Source of the DNA: Chloroflexota bacterium
GTDB taxonomy: Bacteria; Chloroflexota; Dehalococcoidia; SZUA-161; SpSt-899
NCBI GenBank assembly: GCA_018725455.1
Contig: QLUN01000071.1
Coordinates: 1 to 5,339 of the forward strand
Reading direction: 5' to 3'
DNA: 5,339 bases
Shown here: positions 1 through 5,292 of the stretch, one piece after another
Position numbering within the stretch: position 1 is the stretch's first letter
How the letters are laid out: every line of letters begins with the position of its first letter
The notes under the pieces: model-generated
The model's database searches: none
What the model was told of the DNA's origin: nothing
Seen by the model: the letters and a program-made list of their open reading frames with translations, nothing else
Made by a program: the position numbers and the translations under genes

Positions 1-1
1 T

Positions 2-190
2 GACTACAATGGGGCAAGGAACGCACTCCAGAGATATGATGATCCCGACATCGGATTATTTACCCCTCGAGAGGTGGTGAAGTGTATCTTGGAGGAACGT
101 TTCCGAACGGGTGAGACTGTCCACCCAGGACCCGAGATACTTGTCTATCCGGGAGCGAATGACCAGTTATGTACCACTTTGAGTACATAG
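2..190 (+). CDS. C-terminal fragment of a probable TnpB-like (IS200/IS605 OrfB) protein, cut by the left edge
   Basis: This is an open frame of 62 codons entering from the left edge and ending at TAG 188-190. The first visible residues are DYNGARNAL. TnpB/OrfB proteins carry the last catalytic aspartate of the RuvC nuclease in a DRDxNAARNI-type motif just after the zinc ribbon, and this stretch fits that pattern: the first D would be the catalytic residue and N3, A5 and N7 match. The following ~55 residues, from RYDDPDIGLF to the stop, match no domain I recognise. TnpB tails after this motif vary in length. Known of the family: TnpB is an RNA-guided DNA nuclease encoded by the transposon, and its guide RNA overlaps the 3' end of the gene. 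The identification rests on one short motif, and whether the gene is intact lies outside the window. A decayed copy or an unrelated protein remains possible. Confidence 0.45.
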   Translation, partial: DYNGARNALQRYDDPDIGLFTPREVVKCILEERFRTGETVHPGPEILVYPGANDQLCTTLST

Positions 191-245
191 AAAGGAACAG
201 CGGAAGAAATAAATCCTCATGGGCAGTTGCCCACCAACGAATCAT
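109..245 (+). ncRNA. Candidate omega RNA scaffold / transposon right end
   Basis: Three hairpins are visible at the end of the TnpB-like frame and just after it. They are GGGTG 109-113 with CACCC 122-126; TATGTAC 168-174 with GTACATA 183-189, which spans the stop codon; and TGGGC 220-224 with GCCCA 229-233 around an AGTT loop. In IS200/IS605 elements the guide RNA is made from the 3' end of tnpB and the right-end hairpin, and the guide follows directly. The arrangement fits that plan, but the boundary near 245 is inferred and no left end or second copy is available for comparison. The call depends on the neighbouring frame really being TnpB. Confidence 0.28.
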
Positions 246-281
246 GAAAATAGACTGTCATTGCGAGGGGCAATGCGTGGT

Positions 282-340
282 AATGTAGCCGCACCCTTCA
301 GGGTGCGTGGGGGACGCAGGCAAAAGCCTGCGTCTACATT
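282..340. repeat. Three-way-junction palindrome: two hairpins closed by an outer stem
   Basis: AATGTAG 282-288 pairs with CTACATT 334-340 and encloses two hairpins: CGCACCC 290-296 with GGGTGCG 301-307 (TTCA loop), and GACGCAGGC 313-321 with GCCTGCGTC 326-334 (AAAA loop). Base 334 can belong to only one of the two stems that claim it. The second hairpin is followed by only a short TACATTT stretch, so it is not a clear intrinsic terminator. It reads as a REP-like module within the larger repeat. Confidence 0.75.
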
Positions 341-396
341 TGATAAACCCTCGATGAGGTAGATGGCGGTAGTCGAGGTCGTCCCTGACCTTGACG

Positions 397-420
397 GGCA
401 GGGTGGAAGACCACCCTGCC
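397..420. repeat. 10-bp perfect hairpin upstream of cinA
   Basis: GGCAGGGTGG 397-406 is perfectly complementary to CCACCCTGCC 411-420 with an AAGA loop. It ends 44 bp before the cinA start and has no T-run after it. It is most simply another module of the surrounding repeat, although it could block read-through from upstream. Confidence 0.7.
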
Positions 421-464
421 TATCATAGTCTATTTTCGAAGCAGATATATCACGCGGGGGAAAT

Positions 465-1691
465 GTGAAAGCGGAAATAATCTCCATCGGCACTGAGATT
501 CTCCTCGGGGAGATAGTCGATACCAATGCCCCCTACCTGGCCGGACAACTGCCGCTGCTGGGCATCGATCTCCACTGGATCACCCAGGTGGGTGATAATC
601 AGGCGCGAGTAGTCGAAGCCCTAAAGCGAGCATGGAGCCGCTCCGACCTGATTATCACCACTGGAGGCCTTGGCCCGACCGAGGATGATCTCACCCGCGA
701 GTCCATCGCGGCAATGCTCGGCGAGGAGATGAAGGTGGATCCCGACCTCGAGAAATGGCTGCGCGGTCTATTCACCCGGCTCGGCTACGAGATGCCGGAA
801 CGGAACCTCAAGCAGGCCACTCTGCTCCCTTCGGCAAGAGCAATCCCTAATCCCCAGGGAAGCGCCCCCGGCTGGTGGATAAAGCGTGAGAACCGGATAC
901 TCCTCGCCATGCCCGGTCCCACGGGAGAGATGCAGCGGATGTGGGAGAAGGAGATCAGGGAGGAGCTTCGCCGAACGATCAGCACGGCCATCATCGTCTC
1001 TCGAACGCTCAAGGTATTCGGATTGCCCGAGGCAAAGGTTGATGAACTGGTGAGCCCCCTTCTCTCCTCCACGAACCCCACGATCGGGGTCTACGCCAGG
1101 CCAAGCGGCATTGAACTTCGCCTGACGGCTAAGGCCTCCGACCAGGGGGAGGCCGAGAAAATGATCGCCCCGCTGGAGGCGCAGATCCGCTCCATAATCG
1201 GCGACCATATCTGGGGCAGCGATGACGAAACCATAGAACAGGTGGTCGGCGACCTCCTCCGACAGAAAGGCCTGACTCTGGCAACCATGGAATCCTGTAC
1301 CGGCGGACGGCTGGCCGATCTCCTTACGGATGCTCCCGGGAGCTCGGACTATTTCAAAGGGGGACTGGTAGCTTACTCAGACGAAATGAAGGTAGCCTTT
1401 GGGGTTGCCCCCGAACTAATCACTCAGCATGGCGCAGTCAGCTCTGCGGTTGCTGAGGCAATGGCTGTGGCTGCCAGGAGCTGTCTCGGCACCGATATCG
1501 GGATCGGGATAACCGGGGTAGCCGGACCAGAGCAGATCGAGGGAAAACCGATAGGTACGGTTTACATCGGGATCACCGACGGAACGAGAACGCGCTCAAC
1601 ACACACCGTCTTTCCCCAGCACCGCCGGCGAATAAAGCTCTATGCCGCCACGGGGGCTCTCAACAAACTGAGGCGATTCTTGCGCGAGTAA
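465..1691 (+). CDS. cinA: CinA: ADP-ribose pyrophosphatase / NMN amidohydrolase fusion
   Basis: A 408-residue, full-length two-domain CinA. The N-terminal COG1058 domain (MoCF fold) shows the opening IISIGTEILLGEIVDTNA, then TTGGLGPTEDD at 65-75 and MPGPTGE from 149. A KH-like middle region lies at about 170-255. The C-terminal PncC/COG1546 domain starts near 255, with MESCTGG at 275-281 and GVAGP at 351-355. In the family the C-terminal domain deamidates nicotinamide mononucleotide to nicotinate mononucleotide for NAD recycling, and the N-terminal domain cleaves ADP-ribose. Both would act in the cytoplasm. The name comes from induction with competence or DNA damage in some Gram-positives, and nothing here points to that role. 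The start is GTG 465: the ATG two bases upstream runs straight into TGA, and the next frame-compatible choices would remove the conserved IISIGTE strand. A purine-rich GGGGG at 456-460 lies only 4 bases before it, so the ribosome site is weak. No clear promoter was found. Confidence 0.97.
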   Translation: MKAEIISIGTEILLGEIVDTNAPYLAGQLPLLGIDLHWITQVGDNQARVVEALKRAWSRSDLIITTGGLGPTEDDLTRESIAAMLGEEMKVDPDLEKWLRGLFTRLGYEMPERNLKQATLLPSARAIPNPQGSAPGWWIKRENRILLAMPGPTGEMQRMWEKEIREELRRTISTAIIVSRTLKVFGLPEAKVDELVSPLLSSTNPTIGVYARPSGIELRLTAKASDQGEAEKMIAPLEAQIRSIIGDHIWGSDDETIEQVVGDLLRQKGLTLATMESCTGGRLADLLTDAPGSSDYFKGGLVAYSDEMKVAFGVAPELITQHGAVSSAVAEAMAVAARSCLGTDIGIGITGVAGPEQIEGKPIGTVYIGITDGTRTRSTHTVFPQHRRRIKLYAATGALNKLRRFLRE

Positions 1692-1781
1692 TTCGATCCC
1701 GAATCAACCGTGCCCAGGGAATTCCCGCAGTCAGCAATAGATGTGAAGAATATAGTATCTTGCAAAATCCTCGCACAAATT

Positions 1782-1857
1782 CCTCTCCCTCGAAGGGAGA
1801 GGCTATCTGAGGGTGAATTTCCCCCTCCCCTTAATCCCCTCCCGCCAGGGGAGGGGA
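1782..1857. repeat. Pyrimidine/purine palindromic repeat between cinA and the transporter gene
   Basis: Two adjacent inverted repeats fill the spacer. CCTCTCCCT 1782-1790 pairs with AGGGAGAGG 1794-1802. CCCCTCCCC 1822-1830 pairs with GGGGAGGGG 1848-1856; the right arm can instead pair with the nearer TCCCCTCCC 1835-1843 (with 1849-1857), so two foldings compete. This type of CTCTCCCT/AGGGAGAG sequence is a familiar dispersed intergenic repeat. Neither hairpin has a T-run, so it is not a standard terminator, though it could slow transcription from cinA. A minus-strand open frame across it is an artefact of the repeat. The rest of the 193-bp spacer holds a perfect 10-bp palindrome, GGGAATTCCC at 1716-1725, and nothing else convincing. 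Confidence 0.7.
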
Positions 1858-1884
1858 ATTGCAAGAAATTCTGCGGTAAAGAAT

Positions 1885-3132
1885 ATGTTTAAATCGAGGC
1901 GGATTTTCTATGGCTGGTGGATTGTGCTGTCGGGGGCTCTCATCGGCTGCTACACCGCCGGGGCCCTCTTCTACGGCTTTACCGCTTTCGTCGCTCCAAT
2001 GACCGACGAGTTCGGCTGGAGTCACTTTGCATTCTCTCTAGCCGCCTCCCTCCGTGGCATAGAAAGGGGACTGCTCGCCCCTTTGATGGGCTTCCTGGTT
2101 GACAGATTGGGTCCGCGGAAACTGATCTTCTCCGGCGCATTGGTGGGTGGTCTGGGATTCATGATGCTCAGTCTTACAGACTCCCTGATCATGTTCTACG
2201 GCGCATCTCTCGTCCTCTCAATAGGCTTCGGCGCCTCTGCCGGGATGGCGTCGACAACAGCAGTGGCACACTGGTTCCACCGCAAAGTGGGCCTGGCCAC
2301 GGGCCTGATGACCACCGGCTTCGGCATTGGTGGCCTGCTCCTGCCGGTTGTAATCTGGCTCATCAATCACCATGGGTGGCGGATGGCTTTTCTTCTCCTC
2401 GGGATGGGAACGTGGGTCATCATTCCTTTGCTGGCACTGCTCATTCGCCACAAGCCGGAGCAGTACGGCTATCTTCCCGATGGCGACTTCATACCTGTCC
2501 TGGAGAATGCGGGGAACCCAACCAGTGAGATAGCATTCGATGCAAGGCAAGCACTCAGGACACGCACATTTTGGCTTCTATCGCTCTCCTTCGCCATCAG
2601 CTTCATGGGGGTAGGTGCGGTGATCCTTCATGTGATGCCCTACCTCACAAGTGTGGGGCTTGCCCCAGGATCGGCTGTGCTGGTAGCAACCCTCATTCCC
2701 CTGCTGAGCATCGTTGGGCGCCTGGCCTTCGGATGGCTGGGGGATGTTTTCTCCAAGAGGCATGTCCTGGCACTCACCGCCACTTTTCAGACTATCGGCT
2801 TGCTTGCCTTCTACTATGCCCCTGCCGTATGGGCTCTGGTCATCTTTCTGATCACCTTCGGCTTTGGTTATGGGGGAGCGATCGCTCTGCGGCCTGCCAT
2901 CCAGAGGGAGTATTTCGGCCGAAATGCCTTTGGGTCCATTCAGGGCTGGAGCATGGCCGTTATGACCATCGGGAGTATTATCGGTCCGGCTTTCGCTGGC
3001 TGGGTGTTCGATATCAGGGGAAGCTTTCAACTGGCCTGGCTGATCTTCGCTATCATGACCGCCGTAGCCATACCCCTTATCATGGCAATAGAGCTCCCTC
3101 AAAATGACCGTCAATCGAGTTCATCACCATAG
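1885..3132 (+). CDS. Major facilitator superfamily transporter, MCT/oxalate-formate antiporter-like
   Basis: A 415-residue inner-membrane carrier with about twelve hydrophobic helices in two six-helix halves. The halves are joined by a charged cytoplasmic loop at about 188-228. The first helix opens with YGWWIVLSGA, typical of the monocarboxylate/OFA branch. MFS motif A is seen as GFLVDRLGPRK at 69-79 and repeated in the second half as GWLGDVFSKR at 283-292. HWFHRKVGLATGL from 129 and HGWR at 163-166 also fit this branch. The family moves small organic acids or similar solutes with protons or by exchange. The substrate cannot be read from the sequence. ATG 1885 is preferred over the in-frame GTG at 1813, because the extra 24 residues are encoded by the palindromic repeat and lie before the normal N terminus. 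The ribosome site before 1885 is weak. The gene stands alone on its strand, and its last 22 bp overlap the convergent Nudix gene, giving a serine-rich C terminus (QSSSSP). Confidence 0.92.
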   Translation: MFKSRRIFYGWWIVLSGALIGCYTAGALFYGFTAFVAPMTDEFGWSHFAFSLAASLRGIERGLLAPLMGFLVDRLGPRKLIFSGALVGGLGFMMLSLTDSLIMFYGASLVLSIGFGASAGMASTTAVAHWFHRKVGLATGLMTTGFGIGGLLLPVVIWLINHHGWRMAFLLLGMGTWVIIPLLALLIRHKPEQYGYLPDGDFIPVLENAGNPTSEIAFDARQALRTRTFWLLSLSFAISFMGVGAVILHVMPYLTSVGLAPGSAVLVATLIPLLSIVGRLAFGWLGDVFSKRHVLALTATFQTIGLLAFYYAPAVWALVIFLITFGFGYGGAIALRPAIQREYFGRNAFGSIQGWSMAVMTIGSIIGPAFAGWVFDIRGSFQLAWLIFAIMTAVAIPLIMAIELPQNDRQSSSSP

Positions 3133-3680
3133 AGCAGGTCGAGGAATCGCTTCAGAATCCTGGCGGTAGCTCCCCAGATCACCTCATCCCCATAATGATA
3201 GGAGTAGGCCATAAAGGTTCTTCCGCCATCGGTTATAACTTCCTCTCGAAAATTGGCCTTATCCCGAAGTACCGCGAGGGGAACTTCCACCAAGCCCTCC
3301 ACTTCCTCACGGTTTATCTCGAAGTCATATGGATAGGGAATAAGAGCCACAAACGGTGAGACAACGAAGCTGGTGGAGATAGTGCTCTCATCGTCCAGTT
3401 CTCCCAGTATCTCCACCGCTTCAGGCCGGAGCCCAATCTCCTCGAAACCCTCCCTCAGAGCAGTCGCAAGGAGGTTACTATCGCCCTCATCCTTCCTGCC
3501 CCCGGGAAAAGAAATCTGTCCCTTGTGGTACTCCACCCTCTCGGTTCTCCTGATGAACAGGATGTAATATTCACCCGCCTTCTGATAGACAGGGACGAGC
3601 ACCGCTGATGAAATCAACTCGGGATCAGAAAGGTGCTCCTTCTCTCGGCCTCTGAGTATCTGCTTGATCCTTTCCTTCAT
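3111..3680 (-). CDS. Nudix hydrolase, CoA pyrophosphatase (NudL/UPF0035) type
   Basis: 189 residues, normal length for the family. The signature preceding the Nudix box is clear: RRTERVEYHKGQISFPGG at 44-61. This matches the R...H.GqisFPGG pattern that separates CoA pyrophosphatases from other Nudix enzymes. The box follows as GGRKDEGD...ALREGFEEIGL at 60-84. E77, E80 and E81 are the expected metal ligands, and G78 replaces the usual bulky residue, as small residues often do in this subfamily. Known members split CoA or acyl-CoA into 3',5'-ADP and (acyl-)4'-phosphopantetheine in the cytoplasm; this activity is inferred from the signature. The start is the ATG read from 3680 down. No strong ribosome site precedes it, and upstream GTG/ATG codons are out of frame. 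It converges on and overlaps the transporter gene and diverges from the M42 gene. Confidence 0.94.
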   Translation of the reverse strand: MKERIKQILRGREKEHLSDPELISSAVLVPVYQKAGEYYILFIRRTERVEYHKGQISFPGGRKDEGDSNLLATALREGFEEIGLRPEAVEILGELDDESTISTSFVVSPFVALIPYPYDFEINREEVEGLVEVPLAVLRDKANFREEVITDGGRTFMAYSYHYGDEVIWGATARILKRFLDLLYGDELD

Positions 3681-3716
3681 GGCAGCATCACGAAAGTCTG
3701 GAGTCCCCCGCCCCGT

Positions 3717-3742
3717 GACTCTGGACTCTTGACTCTCGACTC
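3717..3742. repeat. Heptamer tandem repeat, GACTCTN x ~3.7
   Basis: GACTCTG, GACTCTT, GACTCTC and a final GACTC follow one another with an exact 7-bp period. They lie in the presumed 5' leader of the Nudix gene on the minus strand. A GAGTC at 3701-3705 is the inverted core. Tracts of this kind occur in dispersed intergenic repeats and can change copy number by slippage. No protein is encoded. Confidence 0.65.
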
Positions 3743-3746
3743 GTCA

Positions 3747-3768
3747 TGCCCATTGCCGCACATGGGCA
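3747..3768. repeat. 7-bp inverted repeat in the Nudix 5' region
   Basis: TGCCCAT 3747-3753 pairs with ATGGGCA 3762-3768 around an 8-base loop. If the minus-strand promoter at 3778-3786 is real, this would be a hairpin at the very start of the Nudix transcript, or an operator just downstream of the start site. It could also be part of the repeat-rich spacer. Confidence 0.4.
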
Positions 3769-3777
3769 CACTTACTT

Positions 3778-3786
3778 ATTTTAGCA
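3778..3786 (-). promoter_or_regulatory. Possible extended -10 promoter for the Nudix gene
   Basis: Read on the minus strand the bases are TGC TAAAAT, which fits the extended -10 pattern TGnTATAAT with one mismatch. No good -35 box lies upstream of it; TTTCGG at an 18-base spacing is weak. It would give a leader of about 90 nt before the start at 3680. It is the best candidate in the divergent region on this strand. Confidence 0.3.
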
Positions 3787-3814
3787 TATCGGGGCCAACT
3801 ACCGAAACACGCTA

Positions 3815-3877
3815 AACGGTTGACGGTTCACGGGGTTGGGGTTGGGATTGCGTAACCGTTGAACCCTGAACCCAGTG
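3815..3877. repeat. G-rich foldback repeat upstream of the M42 promoter
   Basis: AACGGTT 3815-3821 is complementary to AACCGTT 3854-3860. A larger foldback pairs CAC 3829-3831 with GTG 3875-3877, GGGTT 3833-3837 with AACCC 3869-3873, and GGGTT 3839-3843 with AACCC 3862-3866. The left arm is a GGGGTTGGGGTTGGG tract. Together with the GACTC heptamers it makes the 3681-3890 stretch look like accumulated dispersed repeats, with no gene in it. It ends 15 bp before the -35 box of the M42 promoter. Confidence 0.5.
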
Positions 3878-3892
3878 GGGTGCTTCGGGGGC

Positions 3893-3921
3893 TTGACAGG
3901 AGGCAGGGAATTGATTATATT
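3893..3921 (+). promoter_or_regulatory. Strong sigma70-type promoter for the M42 peptidase gene
   Basis: TTGACA at 3893-3898 is a consensus -35 box. TATATT at 3916-3921 is a five-of-six -10 box, and the spacer is the ideal 17 bp. Transcription would begin near 3928, leaving a leader of about 108 nt before the ATG at 4036. Confidence 0.8.
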
Positions 3922-3942
3922 TGTAAGCGTACCCCATTATAG

Positions 3943-3980
3943 GCCAACCCCATGGAATACACTATTCCCACGGGGTTAGC
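3943..3980 (+). promoter_or_regulatory. Hairpin in the 5' leader of the M42 gene
   Basis: AACCCC 3946-3951 pairs with GGGGTT 3972-3977. Above an AT/CAC internal loop, GGAATA 3954-3959 pairs with TATTCC 3963-3968 around a CAC loop. Below a single mismatch, GC 3943-3944 pairs with GC 3979-3980. The motif ACCCCAT occurs three times in the leader (3931-3937, 3947-3953, 3994-4000), so GGGGT could pair with any of the three. There is no T-run after the hairpin, and the ribosome site at 4018-4025 is outside it. It may be a stabilising leader stem, a switch between alternative foldings or a DNA operator; I cannot tell which. Confidence 0.45.
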
Positions 3981-4017
3981 ACCTTCGCGGCATACCCCAT
4001 GGCTGATTGTTTACTAC

Positions 4018-4025
4018 AAAGGAGG
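4018..4025 (+). promoter_or_regulatory. Ribosome binding site that fixes the M42 start
   Basis: AAAGGAGG ends 10 bases before ATG 4036. It supports that start over the in-frame ATG at 3952, which sits inside the leader hairpin and has no ribosome site. Confidence 0.85.
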
Positions 4026-4035
4026 ATTACGAGAG

Positions 4036-5079
4036 ATGGAACTGTTACGCAAACTTGCAGAAGCCCCCGGCATACCGGGACGGGAAGAAAAAGTCAGTGA
4101 AATAGTCAAGGAAGCGCTCAAAGGCCATGTGGACGAGATAAGAACAGACGTCCTGGGAAACGTCATTGCCTTGAAGAGTGGAAGCGGCCCGAGCCCCCGG
4201 GTGAAGGTGATGATAGCAGCCCATATGGATGAGATAGGCTTTTTCGTCTCCCATATAGATGAAAAGACCGGCTTTCTGCGGGTGGATCCTATCGGCGGAT
4301 TTGACCCCCGGGTGTTAATCGCCCAGAGAGTGGTCGTTCACTCAGACTCTGGTGACTACATCGGAGTCATGGGCACCAAACCGGTTCACATTCTAAAAGA
4401 GGAGGAGAAGAAAAAGGCCCCGGAGATGGAAGATATTTTCATTGATCTGGGGATACCTGCCGATGAGGTGAAAGAAAAGATCACCGTAGGCGATTCCGTT
4501 ACCCTGAAGCAGAACTTGATGGAGTTCGGTGAGCTGGTCTCCGGCAAGGCACTGGATGACCGTGTAGGAATTTACGTCATGATCGAGGCCCTCAAGAGGG
4601 TCGAGGAGCATCAGTGCGACATCTATCTTGTGGCCACTACTCAGGAGGAGGTCGGCATCCGTGGGGCAACGGTCTCCAGCTTTGGGATCGCCCCGGATAT
4701 CGGGATTGCGGTTGATGTCACCGTAGCCTGCGACATCCCCGGGGTGGAGGAGCCACGAAGGGTCACCAAGCTCGGCGAGGGTGTGGCCATCAAGGTCAAG
4801 GATTCACTATCCATCTCCAATCCGCAACTGGTACGCAAACTAAGGAAGATAGCTGAGGAGAAGAAGATAAAATATCAGATGGAGGTCTTGCCGCGGGGTG
4901 GGACAGATGCCGGCGCTCTACAGCTTACCAGAGAGGGTGTAGCCGCCGCCACCATCTCAATACCGACAAGATATATCCACTCAGTGGTTGAATCAGCCCA
5001 CAAGAAAGACATCGAGGCGGCCATCGAGCTTCTGGCCGCTTTCCTTGAGGTAGCTCACCAGGGGAAGTATGCCCTTTGA
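4036..5079 (+). CDS. M42 family metallo-aminopeptidase
   Basis: 347 residues, the usual length for M42 (FrvX/YsdC/glutamyl-aminopeptidase-like) enzymes. All expected dinuclear-metal site residues are visible: H63 and D65 in AAHMDE, D174 in KALDDR, E204 (general base) and E205 in QEEVG, D227 in AVDVT, and H315 in RYIHS. PGIPGRE near the N terminus is also typical. The inserted PDZ-like/dodecamer domain would lie at about 68-165. Known members form large tetrahedral cytoplasmic complexes that trim N-terminal residues from short peptides, downstream of the proteasome or other proteases. Residue specificity cannot be assigned here; some relatives were once annotated as endoglucanases, which should not be carried over. 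ATG 4036 is chosen for its ribosome site and because MELLRKLAEAPGIPG is the normal family start. The 28-residue extension from 3952 would be read from leader sequence. The gene has its own strong promoter and no co-transcribed upstream gene. Confidence 0.96.
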   Translation: MELLRKLAEAPGIPGREEKVSEIVKEALKGHVDEIRTDVLGNVIALKSGSGPSPRVKVMIAAHMDEIGFFVSHIDEKTGFLRVDPIGGFDPRVLIAQRVVVHSDSGDYIGVMGTKPVHILKEEEKKKAPEMEDIFIDLGIPADEVKEKITVGDSVTLKQNLMEFGELVSGKALDDRVGIYVMIEALKRVEEHQCDIYLVATTQEEVGIRGATVSSFGIAPDIGIAVDVTVACDIPGVEEPRRVTKLGEGVAIKVKDSLSISNPQLVRKLRKIAEEKKIKYQMEVLPRGGTDAGALQLTREGVAAATISIPTRYIHSVVESAHKKDIEAAIELLAAFLEVAHQGKYAL

Positions 5080-5102
5080 AAGGGATGTCTCTCTCAAAGG
5101 AC

Positions 5103-5132
5103 TTGACAGAGGAGCAGATAGTTGAATATACT
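5103..5132 (+). promoter_or_regulatory. Sigma70-type promoter for the phasin-like gene
   Basis: TTGACA 5103-5108 and TATACT 5127-5132 are separated by 18 bp, and the -10 box matches consensus at five of six bases. It lies just 23 bp after the M42 stop, so the next gene can be transcribed independently. The start near 5139 gives a leader of about 150 nt. Confidence 0.75.
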
Positions 5133-5143
5133 ACTAGAAAGGG

Positions 5144-5215
5144 CCTGGGTCCGTGAGCACAGATTCACTCCTCTTCACCCTGTGGGTAAAGCAACTTTGA
5201 CTTCACGGATTCAGG
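5144..5215 (+). promoter_or_regulatory. Structured 5' leader element upstream of the phasin-like gene
   Basis: CCTGGGTCCGTGA 5144-5156 pairs with TCACGGATTCAGG 5203-5215 over 13 bp with two G-U pairs. It closes a domain with two small stems: CACAG 5158-5162 with CTGTG 5180-5184, and AAAG 5188-5191 with CTTT 5195-5198. G-U pairs in the long stem suggest an RNA rather than a DNA palindrome. No known riboswitch class is recognised. No terminator stem or T-run follows, and the ribosome site is 60 bases downstream, so the mechanism is open. Confidence 0.4.
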
Positions 5216-5276
5216 GAAAAGAATAGGGGGGTTGTGATGGGACAATGTTAAGTTATACGCGTAATGAAATAGAATG

Positions 5277-5285
5277 AAGGGAGGT
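5277..5285 (+). promoter_or_regulatory. Ribosome binding site for the last gene
   Basis: AAGGGAGGT, seven bases before ATG 5293, is a near-ideal Shine-Dalgarno sequence. It is the main proof that the short frame at the right edge is a real gene start. Confidence 0.85.
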
Positions 5286-5292
5286 CTATCTG

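Larger units (their letters stand above)
246..437. repeat. MITE-like composite palindromic repeat with 11-bp terminal inverted repeats
   Basis: GAAAATAGACT at 246-256 is perfectly complementary to AGTCTATTTTC at 427-437. The ~170 bp between them are almost all made of smaller palindromes: CATTGC 259-264 with GCAATG 270-275; a two-hairpin cruciform at 282-340; CCTCGA 349-354 with TCGAGG 373-378; AGGTC 376-380 with GACCT 387-391, which overlaps the previous one; and the 10-bp hairpin at 397-420. There is no convincing coding sequence inside, and the open frame on the minus strand is a by-product of the repeat. The opening TGTCATTGCGAGG resembles dispersed intergenic repeats seen in many bacterial genomes. 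No target duplication is obvious at the flanks. It separates the TnpB-like end from cinA and ends 27 bp before the cinA start. Confidence 0.65.

Noticed and set aside
446..451. TATATC as a -10 box for cinA
   Set aside because: There is no -35 match at the right distance, and the leader would be only a few bases long.
60..526. Minus-strand open frames of 61 and 94 codons over the left region
   Set aside because: They are antisense to the TnpB-like tail and the palindromic repeat, have no ribosome site, and show low-complexity content derived from the repeat.
1691..1704. ATTCG/CGAAT hairpin at the cinA stop as a terminator
   Set aside because: The stem is only 5 bp and no T-run follows.
1751..1756. 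TATAGT as a -10 box for the transporter gene
   Set aside because: The bases 17 bp upstream (CAGTCA region) do not resemble a -35 box, and there is no extended -10.
1640..1864. Minus-strand 74-codon frame with an FPSPGGRGLRGGG-like start
   Set aside because: It reads through the CTCTCCCT/AGGGAGAG repeat, a common source of spurious predicted proteins.
2571..3114. Two 178-codon open frames, one on each strand, inside the transporter gene
   Set aside because: The MFS frame is clearly the real one, with twelve helices and both motif A copies; the others have no recognisable features and are shadows.
5073..5100. CCTTTGA / TCAAAGG inverted repeat over the M42 stop as a terminator
   Set aside because: It has a 14-base loop, only A-T-rich 7-bp arms and no T-run, and it leads straight into the next promoter.
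5232..5259. Second promoter TTGTGA-16-TATACG before the phasin-like gene
   Set aside because: Both boxes are weak compared with the near-consensus promoter at 5103-5132.
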